Shown here piece after piece: positions 53,441 through 61,946 of a DNA stretch of 64,000 bases. The DNA is taken from the NCBI GenBank assembly GCA_964344935.1, contig CAYFPL010000004.1, positions 248,001 through 312,000 of the forward strand, given 5' to 3'. The position numbers and the translations under genes are program-made. How positions within the stretch are numbered: the first letter of the stretch is position 1; the number at the start of each line of letters is the position of its first letter. This stretch comes from GCA-2731375 sp964344935. Its GTDB lineage: Bacteria > Pseudomonadota > Alphaproteobacteria > GCA-2731375. The notes beneath the pieces were generated by a model. The model was not told the DNA's origin, made no database searches, and was given only the letters and a program-made list of their open reading frames with translations.

Positions 53441-54613
53441 ATGGTAAATGTAAGAGCATTCGAAACGCGATACGATGCCGTAATCGTCGGGGCCCGCTGC
53501 GCCGGTGCCGCTACTGCCATGCTGCTTGCGCGTGCCGGCGCCAAGGTCCTGCTGATCGACAGGCAGCAGTACGGCTCGGACGTGGTGTCTACCCACGCGT
53601 TGATGCGGACTGCCATCATCCAGCTTTCCCGTTGGCGTCTTTTGGCGGACGTTGTCGCCGCCGGCACCCCGGTGGTGGGAGAAACCACATTCCACTACGG
53701 ACAGGAAACGACCCGCGTCATCATCAAACCGGAGCATGGCGTTGAATTTCTCTGCGCGCCGCGGCGTACTGTGCTGGACCGGATTCTGGTGGATGCGGCG
53801 ATAGCTGCCGGCGCCGAAGTGCGCCACGGGATATCAATGACCAACCTGCAATTCGGCCCCGGCGGCCAGGTTATCGGCGCCATTCTAAAGGACGAGAATG
53901 GCGACAGGGTAACGGTGCGATCGGATATCGTCGTCGGCGCCGATGGCCGACAATCTACCGTGGCGAAACGGGTTGATGCGCGCAGCTACACCGAGGCGGC
54001 GGATAGTTCCGGCTACGCCTATGGCTACTTTGCCAATATCGTAGACAACGGTTTCCATTGGTATTTCAATGATGGTGTTGCGGCCGGCGCAATTCCCACC
54101 AACGATGGCCTGCATTGCGTCTTTGTAGGCGTGCATCGGGATCGCTTCGCTGAGACCTTCCGCAAGGATTTATACGGCGGTTTCGTGAAAGTCGCGGACG
54201 CCAATTCACCGCGCCTTGGTTATGTGGTGCGGAACGCCAGTCTGGTGGGTCGGTTACGCGGATATGCCAGTCTTGCCGGTTTTTTCCGACAATCCTATGG
54301 CCCCGGTTGGGCCTTGGTTGGGGATGCAGGCTATTTCAAAGATCCATTGACGGCGCACGGCATAACGGACGCTTTTCGTGATGCGGAACTGTTGGCGCAT
54401 GCAATCCTCGAAGGCGGCACCAGGGCTCTTGCCCGCTATCAGGAAGAGAGGGATCATCTATCCCGACCGTTGTTCGACGTTACCGCGAAGATCGCGACGT
54501 TTGCCTGGAGTATGGATCAGGTCAAGGAACATCACGGCGAACTGAGCCAGGCTATGCAAAAGGAATCGGCTTACGTCGCCGGGTTTTCCGACCGCGACGA
54601 ACTGGCTGCCTAG
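53441..54613 (+). CDS. FAD-dependent monooxygenase, geranylgeranyl-reductase-like
   Basis: 390 aa from ATG 53441, which has GGAGGAAGGGATC before it (an ATG at 53423 overlaps the upstream stop and is the alternative). N-terminal VIVGARCAGAATAMLLARAG is the FAD site, DIVVGADGRQSTVAKRV the GD-type middle motif, and GWALVGDAGYFKDPLTAHGI the C-terminal FAD-contacting motif of the PHBH/geranylgeranyl reductase fold. Similar proteins hydroxylate aromatic or reduce isoprenoid substrates. It is 14 bp upstream of a MaoC hydratase. Specific role unknown. Confidence 0.88.
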   Translation: MVNVRAFETRYDAVIVGARCAGAATAMLLARAGAKVLLIDRQQYGSDVVSTHALMRTAIIQLSRWRLLADVVAAGTPVVGETTFHYGQETTRVIIKPEHGVEFLCAPRRTVLDRILVDAAIAAGAEVRHGISMTNLQFGPGGQVIGAILKDENGDRVTVRSDIVVGADGRQSTVAKRVDARSYTEAADSSGYAYGYFANIVDNGFHWYFNDGVAAGAIPTNDGLHCVFVGVHRDRFAETFRKDLYGGFVKVADANSPRLGYVVRNASLVGRLRGYASLAGFFRQSYGPGWALVGDAGYFKDPLTAHGITDAFRDAELLAHAILEGGTRALARYQEERDHLSRPLFDVTAKIATFAWSMDQVKEHHGELSQAMQKESAYVAGFSDRDELAA

Positions 54614-54627
54614 CAGGAGGAAAAAGC

Positions 54628-55080
54628 ATGTCGAAAAGCGAAACGTCCTGGAACCGCACAATCTCCGGGCAACCCGAGGTCGGTGCATCCGCCTCCCGTA
54701 GCCGCACTACCAGCATGCGGGACGTGGAGATGTTCACGGAAATGACCGGCGATCGAAACCCCATCCACTATGACGAAGCACTGGCCGTTGCCTCGCCCTT
54801 CGGCGGCCTGATCGTACAGGGCGGCGTCACCACGGGATTGCTGAATGCCGTGGTGGCGGAAGATCTACCCGGACCTGGCACCGTATTTCTCGAAACGAAC
54901 TGGAAGTTCGTCAAGGCTGTGAAAGTGGGTGAATCCATCACCGCCACTGTCAGGGTCAAGGAAGTGCGCGGCGACAAGCCCATCTGCAACCTGGAAACCG
55001 TAGTTTACAACGCCGACGGAGAGGATTGCGTGGTCGGCACCGCGACTACCTACACCATGCCCCTTGTGCAGGACGACTAG
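54628..55080 (+). CDS. MaoC-like (R)-enoyl-CoA hydratase
   Basis: 150 aa. Hot-dog fold with the hydratase motif MTGDRNPIHYDEALAVASPF, which provides the catalytic Asp (GDRNP) and His (IHYD). The next GGLIVQGGVTTGLLNAVV is typical. AGGAGGAAA upstream. It hydrates or dehydrates a 2-enoyl-CoA. It closes the plus-strand group OsmC, CzcO-like, geranylgeranyl-reductase-like, MaoC. A REP-like palindrome follows after 48 bp. Confidence 0.9.
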   Translation: MSKSETSWNRTISGQPEVGASASRSRTTSMRDVEMFTEMTGDRNPIHYDEALAVASPFGGLIVQGGVTTGLLNAVVAEDLPGPGTVFLETNWKFVKAVKVGESITATVRVKEVRGDKPICNLETVVYNADGEDCVVGTATTYTMPLVQDD

Positions 55081-55127
55081 GAAGATTTCGAAGGTCTTTT
55101 TCGAGGGTACCGAACGGAAAAATATCT

Positions 55128-55183
55128 TCACTCCCGCGAAAGCGGGTGTCCAGGCCCCTGGATTCCCGCCTTCGCGGGAATGA
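55128..55183. repeat. REP-like palindromic repeat, copy A
   Basis: Two GC-rich hairpin halves, CCCGCGAAAGCGGG and CCCGCCTTCGCGGG, are joined by CCAGGCCCCTGG-like sequence and bounded by TCACT/AATGA. The same unit recurs at 58904-58964 and 63946-64000. Such dispersed intergenic repeats are widespread in alphaproteobacterial genomes and often lie at gene 3' ends. Confidence 0.85.
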
Positions 55184-55269
55184 CTGTTATGATTTCCTAG
55201 TTGTAGCGCGATTATCGGGGAAAGCGGGAGGTTGTCCGTCTGGCGCGGGGGGTAGCATGTCCAATCTGC

Positions 55270-56697
55270 TCACTCCGCCGCGTCCGCCGCGCCGCCCCGG
55301 TCCAGCCATGCCGCTTCGTTGCCGCCCAATTTTGGTGTCGGCCGGGTCCAATGGGGTTGGGTCTCTGAAAGTCTTAAAATGGGCCCCAGATGGCGCAGTG
55401 GTCCATCGGCGGTGTGCGATGTAATACGCAAGTCATCCAGTTCCTCGGGAGTCAAATCCATATCCGGTGCGTCGAAGGCCGTCTTGCCCTGGCGATAGAT
55501 GAACATGCCTGATTGGCACAGGGAGACGCGGACATGATAGCTGCCGCCCTCGCGCGCCCGTCGGGCCAGAGCCAAAAGCACGCCATAGGCGCCTAGATAG
55601 CCGGTTGTGTAGTCGCAGGCTGCCGCCGGCAAAAGTCCCGGCCGGGTGTCATCGCCGCCGTCATTGCAGATGCCGGTCACGGTCTGGGCCACCTGTTCCC
55701 AGCCGGCCCGGTGGCTGAATGGGCCGTCGGCACCGAAACAGGAGATGGAGAGATAGACGATGCCGGGGCGGATCTGGGCCAGATCCTCGGGGCTGAAACC
55801 CAGCCCGGCCAGCATGCCAGGGCGGTAACCTTGGGAGAAAACATCCGCCGATGCCACCATTTCCCTGAGCCGTTCGGCGCCGGCGGTGGTCTTGAGATCG
55901 AGGAAACAGCTCCGCTTGCCATGGCTGGTATCCATGACATGCTCCTTGATCTGGGGCAGGTTTTCTGCCGTCACCATCAGCACATCGGCCCCGTTCTCGG
56001 CCAAGGTGCGGGCGGCGATGGGCCCCGCTAGGATGCGGGTAAGATCAAGCGCCCGTATGCCACTCAGAGGACGCGGGCCAGCGGGCAAGGGTTCGGCCGG
56101 ACTGTCGGCGATCTTGATGATTTCAACGATGGGCTTGCCAGCCAAAACCTGGCCGTGGGGATGTGCCAGCCATTCATCGTTGTTGCGCACCATGGCGCCG
56201 CAGGCCCGTGCTTCGTCGATCGCTGCCTCGAGATCCAGGGCGCCCCATTTTGCGACCGCTTCGGCCACGGATGCGGGATTGCTCTCGCAACCGAGGACAC
56301 CCATGACTCGTTCCTTCAGGTTTGGCAGCCCGAAATGGGGCAGGAACCAGCGGCCGTCCTTGGTGGGCCAGGGCTGGGTCATCTTGATCATGGCCTCGTG
56401 TTGTGGATTGACCACGGGCTGAAAGATGCCGTCGCTATCGGGTTTCTGCATATACGTGGAACTGCGCAATCCGGCTGCCGCCGCCCGCACATCGACGGAC
56501 GACATCTGCCGCTGTCCTGTCTTCATTTCCCAGATGTCCGAGATGGCAACGCCGACGCCGGCCAAGACGGCGGCGCAGGTTTCACCGATTTTGAATTCGG
56601 TCGACAGCACCGGATCGGCGCCGGTGATCGCCACCTCGCCTTCGCTCGGCAGGCCGCGGCCCCTGATTTCCATGACTTCTTCAAATGCCGATTTCAT
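55270..56697 (-). CDS. Type III (CaiB/BaiF) CoA-transferase, extended
   Basis: 475 aa from ATG 56697. The C-terminal half has the family N-terminal-type block: LSGIRALDLTRILAGPIAAR, ENGADVLMV, GKRSCFLDLKTTAGAERLRE, the Gly-Phe-Ser region and YLSISCFGADGPFSH. The N-terminal half carries another CoA-transferase-like segment (IGETCAAVLAGVGVAISDIW and SSVDVRAAAAGL, which contains the likely catalytic Asp). So the order is permuted or duplicated relative to a 400-aa enzyme. It moves CoA between acids. Divergent from the IclR gene with 184 bp between. Confidence 0.87.
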   Translation of the reverse strand: MKSAFEEVMEIRGRGLPSEGEVAITGADPVLSTEFKIGETCAAVLAGVGVAISDIWEMKTGQRQMSSVDVRAAAAGLRSSTYMQKPDSDGIFQPVVNPQHEAMIKMTQPWPTKDGRWFLPHFGLPNLKERVMGVLGCESNPASVAEAVAKWGALDLEAAIDEARACGAMVRNNDEWLAHPHGQVLAGKPIVEIIKIADSPAEPLPAGPRPLSGIRALDLTRILAGPIAARTLAENGADVLMVTAENLPQIKEHVMDTSHGKRSCFLDLKTTAGAERLREMVASADVFSQGYRPGMLAGLGFSPEDLAQIRPGIVYLSISCFGADGPFSHRAGWEQVAQTVTGICNDGGDDTRPGLLPAAACDYTTGYLGAYGVLLALARRAREGGSYHVRVSLCQSGMFIYRQGKTAFDAPDMDLTPEELDDLRITSHTADGPLRHLGPILRLSETQPHWTRPTPKLGGNEAAWLDRGGAADAAE

Positions 56698-56881
56698 GAC
56701 GAATGTCCCCTTGCCGTCGCCTGCCACCGACGCTAGCAGGCCATCATTGGCATCACAATGGCTTCAGGTCACATCCAGATGGAACAAAAGAAACAGGTTG
56801 GCGGATAACGATCCTGAGCGGTGAAATATGGGAGGCCTGACGGGCTTGCCAATTGTATTTATATTCGTATGATGTACGAAT

Positions 56882-57706
56882 ATGCGTAGTTCCATTCAAA
56901 ATACCGACAGCCCGCCTGTTCGCGGCGGCCCGCAATCGGTGGGCCGGATTATTTCTATTCTGGACTCCCTGGCCGGTCAGCAGGGCGGCGCGACGCTGTC
57001 AGAATTGGCTGCGGATACGGGTGCGCCAAAAACCTCCCTTGTTGGACTTCTGGCGGGATTAACGGTTGAGGAATGCCTGGTTCGTGACCATACGGGACGT
57101 TATCTGCTGGGACCGCGTTTCATCTCCCTTGCCATGCGGGTGGCTGCGGGCCGTGATCTGGTGACCACGGTCCGGCCGGCCCTGTTGGAATTGGCTGCCA
57201 GTACCGGCGAAACGGCGGTGTTGGGTGCCTTGGCGCCGGATGCGGATGTGGTCACCTATCTGGACAAGGCGGAAAGCGCCAATCCCATCCGCTATGCCGT
57301 TACGGTTGGTGAACGCCGTGATCTTTATTGCACGGCCGCGGGCAAAGTCCTTCTGTCAGGCTTCGATAGCGCCCGCCTGAAGGCCTATCTGAAGGCCACC
57401 GAGCGTCAGAAATTTACTGCTGAGACTGTTACCTCCATCCGTGACCTGACGGCGGAGCTGGCGCAGATCAGACGAGACGGTATCGCCCGCACCCGAGATG
57501 AACGGATCGTGGGCGCCAGCGGCCTTGCCGCACCAATTTATGCCAAGGACGGCAGCGTTGCGGCCGCGATGTTAATTGCCGGTCCATCGGAACGCATGCG
57601 CGCCAATGGCGACAGAAACGAACACCTTCTGAAAGAGGCCGCGGCCGGGTGCAACCGTCTGGTCGGCGCCACACTTGAGAGCGAGGAAACGGATATCAAA
57701 TCATGA
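56882..57706 (+). CDS. IclR-family transcriptional regulator
   Basis: 274 aa. N-terminal winged helix: SVGRIISILDSLAGQQGGAT, then LSELAADTGAPKTSLVGLL, with the wing before RYLLGPRFISLAM. The C-terminal effector domain shows YLDKAESANPIRYAVTVGER, the LYCTAAGKVLLSGF signature and the end motif GASGLAAPIYAKDGSVAAAM. It overlaps the acyl-CoA dehydrogenase start by 4 bp (ATGA), so it is translated with the operon it likely controls. It also faces the divergent CoA-transferase gene. Effector unknown, probably an intermediate of the pathway. Confidence 0.93.
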   Translation: MRSSIQNTDSPPVRGGPQSVGRIISILDSLAGQQGGATLSELAADTGAPKTSLVGLLAGLTVEECLVRDHTGRYLLGPRFISLAMRVAAGRDLVTTVRPALLELAASTGETAVLGALAPDADVVTYLDKAESANPIRYAVTVGERRDLYCTAAGKVLLSGFDSARLKAYLKATERQKFTAETVTSIRDLTAELAQIRRDGIARTRDERIVGASGLAAPIYAKDGSVAAAMLIAGPSERMRANGDRNEHLLKEAAAGCNRLVGATLESEETDIKS

Positions 57707-58869
57707 GTACGAACCTCACATCCGATCAGCAGCAGATCAAAGACAGCGTCATGAAGTTGTGCGAAAACTTCGACGATCAGTACTGGCTGGAGCGGGATAG
57801 CAGCGGCGAATTCCCGGAGGATTTCTGCCAAGCCATGGCCAAGGAAGGCTGGATGGGCATCGCCATGCCGGAAGAGTATGGCGGCAGCGGCCTAGGCATA
57901 TCGGAAGCGGCGGCCATGGTGCAGGGGATCACAGAATCTGGTTGCGGCAATGCCGGCTTCGCCGCCCTGGCGATCGGTATTTTCGGTCTGAATCCGGTGG
58001 TGGTGTTCGGCACCGACGAACAGAAACGCCAATGGCTGCCGCCCGTCATCCGGCGCGAGGATATCGCCTGTTTTGCCGTGACCGAGCCCAACACGGGTCT
58101 GGATACCACACGGCTGAAAACCAGGGCCGTGGACAAGGGCGATCATTATCTGGTCAATGGTGAGAAAATCTGGACTTCCACGGCCCAGGTCTGCAACAAG
58201 ATGCTGCTCATCGCGCGGACCAAGGACGAGTCCGAAACGGACAAGCCGATCAATGGTTTATCGCTGTTCTATACGGATTTGGACCGCAACCACTGCGAAG
58301 TTCGGGCGATCGACAAGATGGGCCGCAAGTGTGTGGATTCAAACCAGGTCTTCATTGATGATCTGAAGGTGCCCAAGAGTGATCTGATCGGCGAGGAAGG
58401 CAAGGGCTTCCGCTATCTGTTGCATGGGCTCAACGCCGAACGGATACTGATTTCCGCCTCCATGGTCGGATTGGGCCGTTGCGCTCTGCAAAAAGCGGCT
58501 GATTATGCCCGTGAACGGGTGGTCTTTGACCGGCCCATTGGCATGAACCAGGCCATCCAGCATCCCCTGGCTGAATCCTGGGCGGAGTTGGAAGCAGCGC
58601 ATCTCATGGCCTTCCACGCCGCGGCCCTCTATGACGCTGGCGAGGAGTGTGGCCTGCAGGCCAATGCGGGGAAGTATCTTGCGGCCGAGGCCGCCTTCAA
58701 GGCCTGCACCAACGCGGTGATGACCCATGGTGGCATGGGCTATGCCAAGGAATTCCACGTGGAACGCTATCTCCGGGAAAGCATGATCCACCGCCTAGCC
58801 CCCATCAGCCCGCAGTTGATCCTTAGTTTCCTGGCCGAAAAGGCCCTGGACCTGCCGAAATCGTATTGA
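57703..58869 (+). CDS. Acyl-CoA dehydrogenase
   Basis: 388 aa. FAD-dependent alpha,beta-desaturation of an acyl-CoA to the trans-enoyl-CoA. Family signatures: N-terminal MGIAMPEEYGGSGLGISEAA, FAD-binding CFAVTEPNTGLDTTRLKT, the second set FDRPIGMNQAIQHPLAESWA, and the C-terminal THGGMGYAKEFHVERYLRES. The catalytic base of the common Glu-type is not in its usual place; AKEFHVERYLRE is the right location for an alternative. Electron acceptor is ETF. Chain specificity cannot be told. Ends 34 bp before a REP-like repeat, which separates it from the following genes. Confidence 0.93.
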   Translation: MSTNLTSDQQQIKDSVMKLCENFDDQYWLERDSSGEFPEDFCQAMAKEGWMGIAMPEEYGGSGLGISEAAAMVQGITESGCGNAGFAALAIGIFGLNPVVVFGTDEQKRQWLPPVIRREDIACFAVTEPNTGLDTTRLKTRAVDKGDHYLVNGEKIWTSTAQVCNKMLLIARTKDESETDKPINGLSLFYTDLDRNHCEVRAIDKMGRKCVDSNQVFIDDLKVPKSDLIGEEGKGFRYLLHGLNAERILISASMVGLGRCALQKAADYARERVVFDRPIGMNQAIQHPLAESWAELEAAHLMAFHAAALYDAGEECGLQANAGKYLAAEAAFKACTNAVMTHGGMGYAKEFHVERYLRESMIHRLAPISPQLILSFLAEKALDLPKSY

Positions 58870-58903
58870 GTTTGATTTGCCTATGTACCTTGAACAGTCA
58901 CAG

Positions 58904-58964
58904 CGTCATTCCCGCGAAGGCGGGAATCCAGGGGCTCTGGACTCCCGCCTACGCGGGAGTGACG
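58904..58964. repeat. REP-like palindromic repeat, copy B
   Basis: CGTCATTCCCGCGAAGGCGG at the left is complementary to CGCGGGAGTGACG at the right, with CCAGGGGCTCTGG-type spacer. Same family as copies A and C. Located 34 bp after the acyl-CoA dehydrogenase stop, 43 bp before the thiolase start. Confidence 0.87.
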
Positions 58965-59007
58965 GAACGTCAAAAAAATCCAACACAAAGACAAATAAGG
59001 ATACGCC

Positions 59008-60180
59008 ATGAGCCGAGACAGCAAGGCCTATATCGCAGGGATTTACGAACATCCCACGCGCAAGGCCGTCGACAAGACCATTCCCCAGCTTCATGCCGAG
59101 GTTGCCTTGGGCGCCTTGGCGGATGCGGGCTTGAGCATCGAAGACGTGGACGGCTATTTCTGTTCCGGCGATGCGCCGGGCCTGGGCGGTATATCCATGG
59201 CCGAGTATATGGGCCTGAACGTCAAATACATCGACAGTACCGAGACGGGCGGCTCGTCCTATGTGGTGCATGTGGGTCATGCTCTCAATGCCATCGCCAT
59301 GGGCAAATGCTCCATCGCCCTCGTCACCCTGGCCGGACGGCCACGGGCCGAAGGCGTCGCCACCCTGGGCACCCGCGATTACGGCACAGCATTGCCCGAG
59401 CTGGGTTTTGAAAACCCCTATGGCCCCGTGGTCACGAACATGTATGGCATGGCGGCCATGCGGCACATGTATCAATACGGCACCACGTCCGAGCAATTGG
59501 CCTGGGTCAAAGTGGCCGCCTCCCACCACGCCCAGCACAACGAGCACGCCATGCTGCGCGACGTCGTGACAGTGGAGGATGTGGTGAATTCGCCGATGAT
59601 CTCCGACCCTCTGCATCGCCTCGATTGTTGTGTCATCAGCGACGGCGGCGGCGCCCTGGTCATCGTCAGCCCCGAAGTCGCCAAATCTTTGGGCGATCGT
59701 TGTGTGAAGATCCTGGGCCATGGCGAACATATCAAGCATCTGAACGCCGGCCAGGTGGACATTACCTATACCGGCGGGGCTGTTTCCGGCCCCATCGCAT
59801 TCGAAGACGCGGGCCTCACCCCGGCGGATATGGACTATGTCTCCATCTATGACAGTTTCACGATCACCGTTTTGGAGACCTTGGAGGACCTCGGTTTTTG
59901 TGAGAAGGGAGAGGGCGGCAAGTTCGTTTCCGACGGTAATCTGATTTCCGGTACCGGCAAGCTGCCGTTTAACACTGACGGCGGCGGTCTTTGCAACAAC
60001 CATCCCACCAACCGCGGCGGTATCACCAAGGTGATCGAAGCGGCGCGGCAATTGCGCGGCGAAGCGCACCCAGCGGTGCAGGTGCCGGACTGCACTCTGG
60101 CCCTGGCCCATGGCACGGGCGGCTCCATCGGCTCCCGCATGGGGAGCTCAACAGTCATCATGGGGAGGAACGACGCATGA
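59008..60180 (+). CDS. Thiolase-superfamily protein lacking the usual nucleophilic Cys
   Basis: 390 aa, SCP2-thiolase/lipid-transfer type. The position that carries the acyl-accepting Cys in thiolases (STETGGSSYVVHVG, residues 77-90) has Ser. The C-terminal active-site block reads TDGGGLCNNHPTNRGG and has the His of an NHP motif in place of GHP, with HGTGGSIG beyond. It is followed directly by a DUF35 gene, the pairing known from SCP2-type thiolases and Ltp2/ChsH2 aldolases, in which the partner is needed for activity. It probably carries out retro-aldol or thiolytic cleavage; the reaction is not certain. Confidence 0.88.
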   Translation: MSRDSKAYIAGIYEHPTRKAVDKTIPQLHAEVALGALADAGLSIEDVDGYFCSGDAPGLGGISMAEYMGLNVKYIDSTETGGSSYVVHVGHALNAIAMGKCSIALVTLAGRPRAEGVATLGTRDYGTALPELGFENPYGPVVTNMYGMAAMRHMYQYGTTSEQLAWVKVAASHHAQHNEHAMLRDVVTVEDVVNSPMISDPLHRLDCCVISDGGGALVIVSPEVAKSLGDRCVKILGHGEHIKHLNAGQVDITYTGGAVSGPIAFEDAGLTPADMDYVSIYDSFTITVLETLEDLGFCEKGEGGKFVSDGNLISGTGKLPFNTDGGGLCNNHPTNRGGITKVIEAARQLRGEAHPAVQVPDCTLALAHGTGGSIGSRMGSSTVIMGRNDA

Positions 60181-60572
60181 GCCAGAACCAACGTACTTTT
60201 CCGGCGCCCGCCATCACCATGGAGACGGAGGCCTATTGGACCGCTGCCAACGAGGGCAAGCTGTTGATGAAACGCTGCGGCGACTGCGACAAGACTCACT
60301 TTTACCCGCGGGCCATCTGCCCCCATTGCCATTCTTCAAACACGGAGTGGTATGAAGCTTCGGGCAAGGGCGTGATCTACAGCTATTCCGTGATGCGCCG
60401 GGGGGATACCCCCTATGCCATCGCCTATGTCACGGTGGCGGAGGGGATCACCATGCTGTCCAACATCGTCGACTGCGACTATGACGCCCTGGCCATCGGC
60501 CAGGACGTGGAAGTGACCTTCCGCCAGAGCGTCGACGGCGAGCAGGCCATCCCGGTCTTCCGTCCCGCCTAA
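60177..60572 (+). CDS. OB-fold/zinc-ribbon DUF35 protein, partner of the thiolase-like enzyme
   Basis: 131 aa. Starts ATG 60177, overlapping the thiolase stop (ATGA). The N-terminal zinc ribbon has CGDCDKTHFYPRAICPHCH, four Cys and a HxxC-like end, then an OB-fold: SGKGVIYSYSVMRRGDTPYA, and IAYVTVAEGITMLSNIV. DUF35 proteins bind SCP2-type thiolases and give access to acyl-CoA. It is the standard partner here. No catalysis of its own is expected. Confidence 0.92.
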   Translation: MSQNQRTFPAPAITMETEAYWTAANEGKLLMKRCGDCDKTHFYPRAICPHCHSSNTEWYEASGKGVIYSYSVMRRGDTPYAIAYVTVAEGITMLSNIVDCDYDALAIGQDVEVTFRQSVDGEQAIPVFRPA

Positions 60573-60599
60573 CAACAATATCGAAGAGGAATTATTGCT

Positions 60600-61052
60600 A
60601 TGTCAGGACTCTATTTCGAGGAATTCGAGATCGGCATGGAATTCAAGCATGCCCTGACCCGCACGGTGACCGAGATGGACAACATCATGTTCACCGCCCT
60701 GACCCATAACCCCCAGCCGCTGCATCTGGATGCCGAGTTCTCCAAGAACACCATGTACGGCAAACAACTGGTGAACAGCATCTTCACTCTGGGCTTGGTG
60801 ATCGGTGTGACCGTTGGCGATACTACCTTGGGCACCACTTTGGGCAACCTGGGCTTTACCGAGACACGCTTCCGCAACCCCGTCTTCCATGGCGATACCA
60901 TCCGCGCCGTGACCATCATCAAGGACAAACGGGAAAGTAAATCGCGGCCGACCACGGGCATCGTGACCTTTGAACATTTTGGCTACAACCAGCGGGACGA
61001 GGAAGTCGCATACTGCCTTCGCACCGGTCTGATGATGAAGCGGCCGGCATGA
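60600..61052 (+). CDS. MaoC-family hydratase
   Basis: 150 aa. Hot-dog hydratase with FTALTHNPQPLHLDAEFS in place of the D-x-N-P-x-H-x-D motif: the conserved Asp is His, in LTHNPQPLH, as in hydratases of mesaconyl-, itaconyl- or methylfumaryl-CoA type. Then VNSIFTLGLVIGVTVGDTTL, and RNPVFHGDTIRAVTIIKDK. 27 bp after the DUF35 gene and overlapping the next by ATGA, so co-translated. Together with the lyase downstream it fits hydration of an enoyl-dicarboxyl-CoA, but no substrate is proven. Confidence 0.88.
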   Translation: MSGLYFEEFEIGMEFKHALTRTVTEMDNIMFTALTHNPQPLHLDAEFSKNTMYGKQLVNSIFTLGLVIGVTVGDTTLGTTLGNLGFTETRFRNPVFHGDTIRAVTIIKDKRESKSRPTTGIVTFEHFGYNQRDEEVAYCLRTGLMMKRPA

Positions 61053-61945
61053 TTATCCGCTCCTGGCTGTTCGTGCCCGGCGACAGCGAGCGCAAGCTGT
61101 CCAAGGGCGAAGGCAACCCGGCGGATGCCCTGATCCTGGACCTGGAGGATTCGGTCTCCAACGACCGTCAAGAGATCGCCCGCGACATGGTGCGGGATTA
61201 CCTGCAATCCCGCCCCGACCGCTCCAAACAACAGCTTTGGGTACGGGTCAATCCCCTGGATACGGAGCTTTCGCTGCCTGACCTGGCCGCCGTCATGCCC
61301 GGCGCGCCCGACGGCATTGTCCTGCCCAAGGTCTATTCGGCCAAGGATGTGAACACCATGGGCCACTATCTCGATGCCCTGGAGGCAAGAGAAGGCCTGG
61401 AGCTTGGATCGACCAAAATTCATTGCGTGGCCACGGAAACGGCGGCCTCGCTTCTGAACTTCCACACCTATCTGGACGGCGTCACGGACCGCTTGGTGGC
61501 CATGACCTGGGGTGGCGAGGACCTGGCGGCCGCGTTAGGGGCTTCCGACAACCGCAATCCGGCCACGGGCGATTACGATGATCCCTATCTCATGGCCAAG
61601 TCGCTGTGCCTGTCCACGGCGCGGGCCATTGATGTTCAGCCGGTCGGCGTTGTGTTCGTGGATTTCCGAGATTTGGACGGTTTGCGGGCGGAATGCCTGC
61701 GTGACCGAAAGGCAGGTTTCTTCGGCAAGATCGCCATCCATCCGGCCCAGTCGGAAGTCATCAATGACGCCTTCACCCCGACCGAGGACGAGATCGCGCA
61801 TGCGCAACGGGTGATCGATGTGTTCGAGCAGAATCCCGGTCTCGGCACCGTCGGCCTTGACGGAAAGATGCTGGATATGCCGCATCTGAAACAGGCCCGC
61901 AACATGATGGCCATCGTCGAACAGATCAAGGCGAAAGAGGCCTAG
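61049..61945 (+). CDS. CitE/HpcH-family lyase (malyl- or citramalyl-CoA-lyase-like)
   Basis: 298 aa. TIM-barrel family that cleaves 3-hydroxy-acyl-CoA-type bonds. Motifs: RSWLFVPGDSERKLSKGEGN, DALILDLEDSV (acid residue next to metal), the Arg-containing LWVRVNPLDT, IHCVATETAAS and MTWGGEDLAAALGAS with the Mg ligands, and KAGFFGKIAIHPAQ (CoA/product region). Relatives cut citryl-, malyl- or citramalyl-CoA to acetyl-CoA and a keto acid. The 4-bp overlap with MaoC implies they act together. Which product is made is open. Confidence 0.92.
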   Translation: MIIRSWLFVPGDSERKLSKGEGNPADALILDLEDSVSNDRQEIARDMVRDYLQSRPDRSKQQLWVRVNPLDTELSLPDLAAVMPGAPDGIVLPKVYSAKDVNTMGHYLDALEAREGLELGSTKIHCVATETAASLLNFHTYLDGVTDRLVAMTWGGEDLAAALGASDNRNPATGDYDDPYLMAKSLCLSTARAIDVQPVGVVFVDFRDLDGLRAECLRDRKAGFFGKIAIHPAQSEVINDAFTPTEDEIAHAQRVIDVFEQNPGLGTVGLDGKMLDMPHLKQARNMMAIVEQIKAKEA

Positions 61946-61946
61946 C

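Noticed and set aside
58906..60111. 401-codon open frame on the minus strand, antisense to the thiolase-like gene
   Set aside because: High-GC third-position shadow; the product is His/Gly/Asp-rich without family features, while the plus-strand frame has clear motifs.
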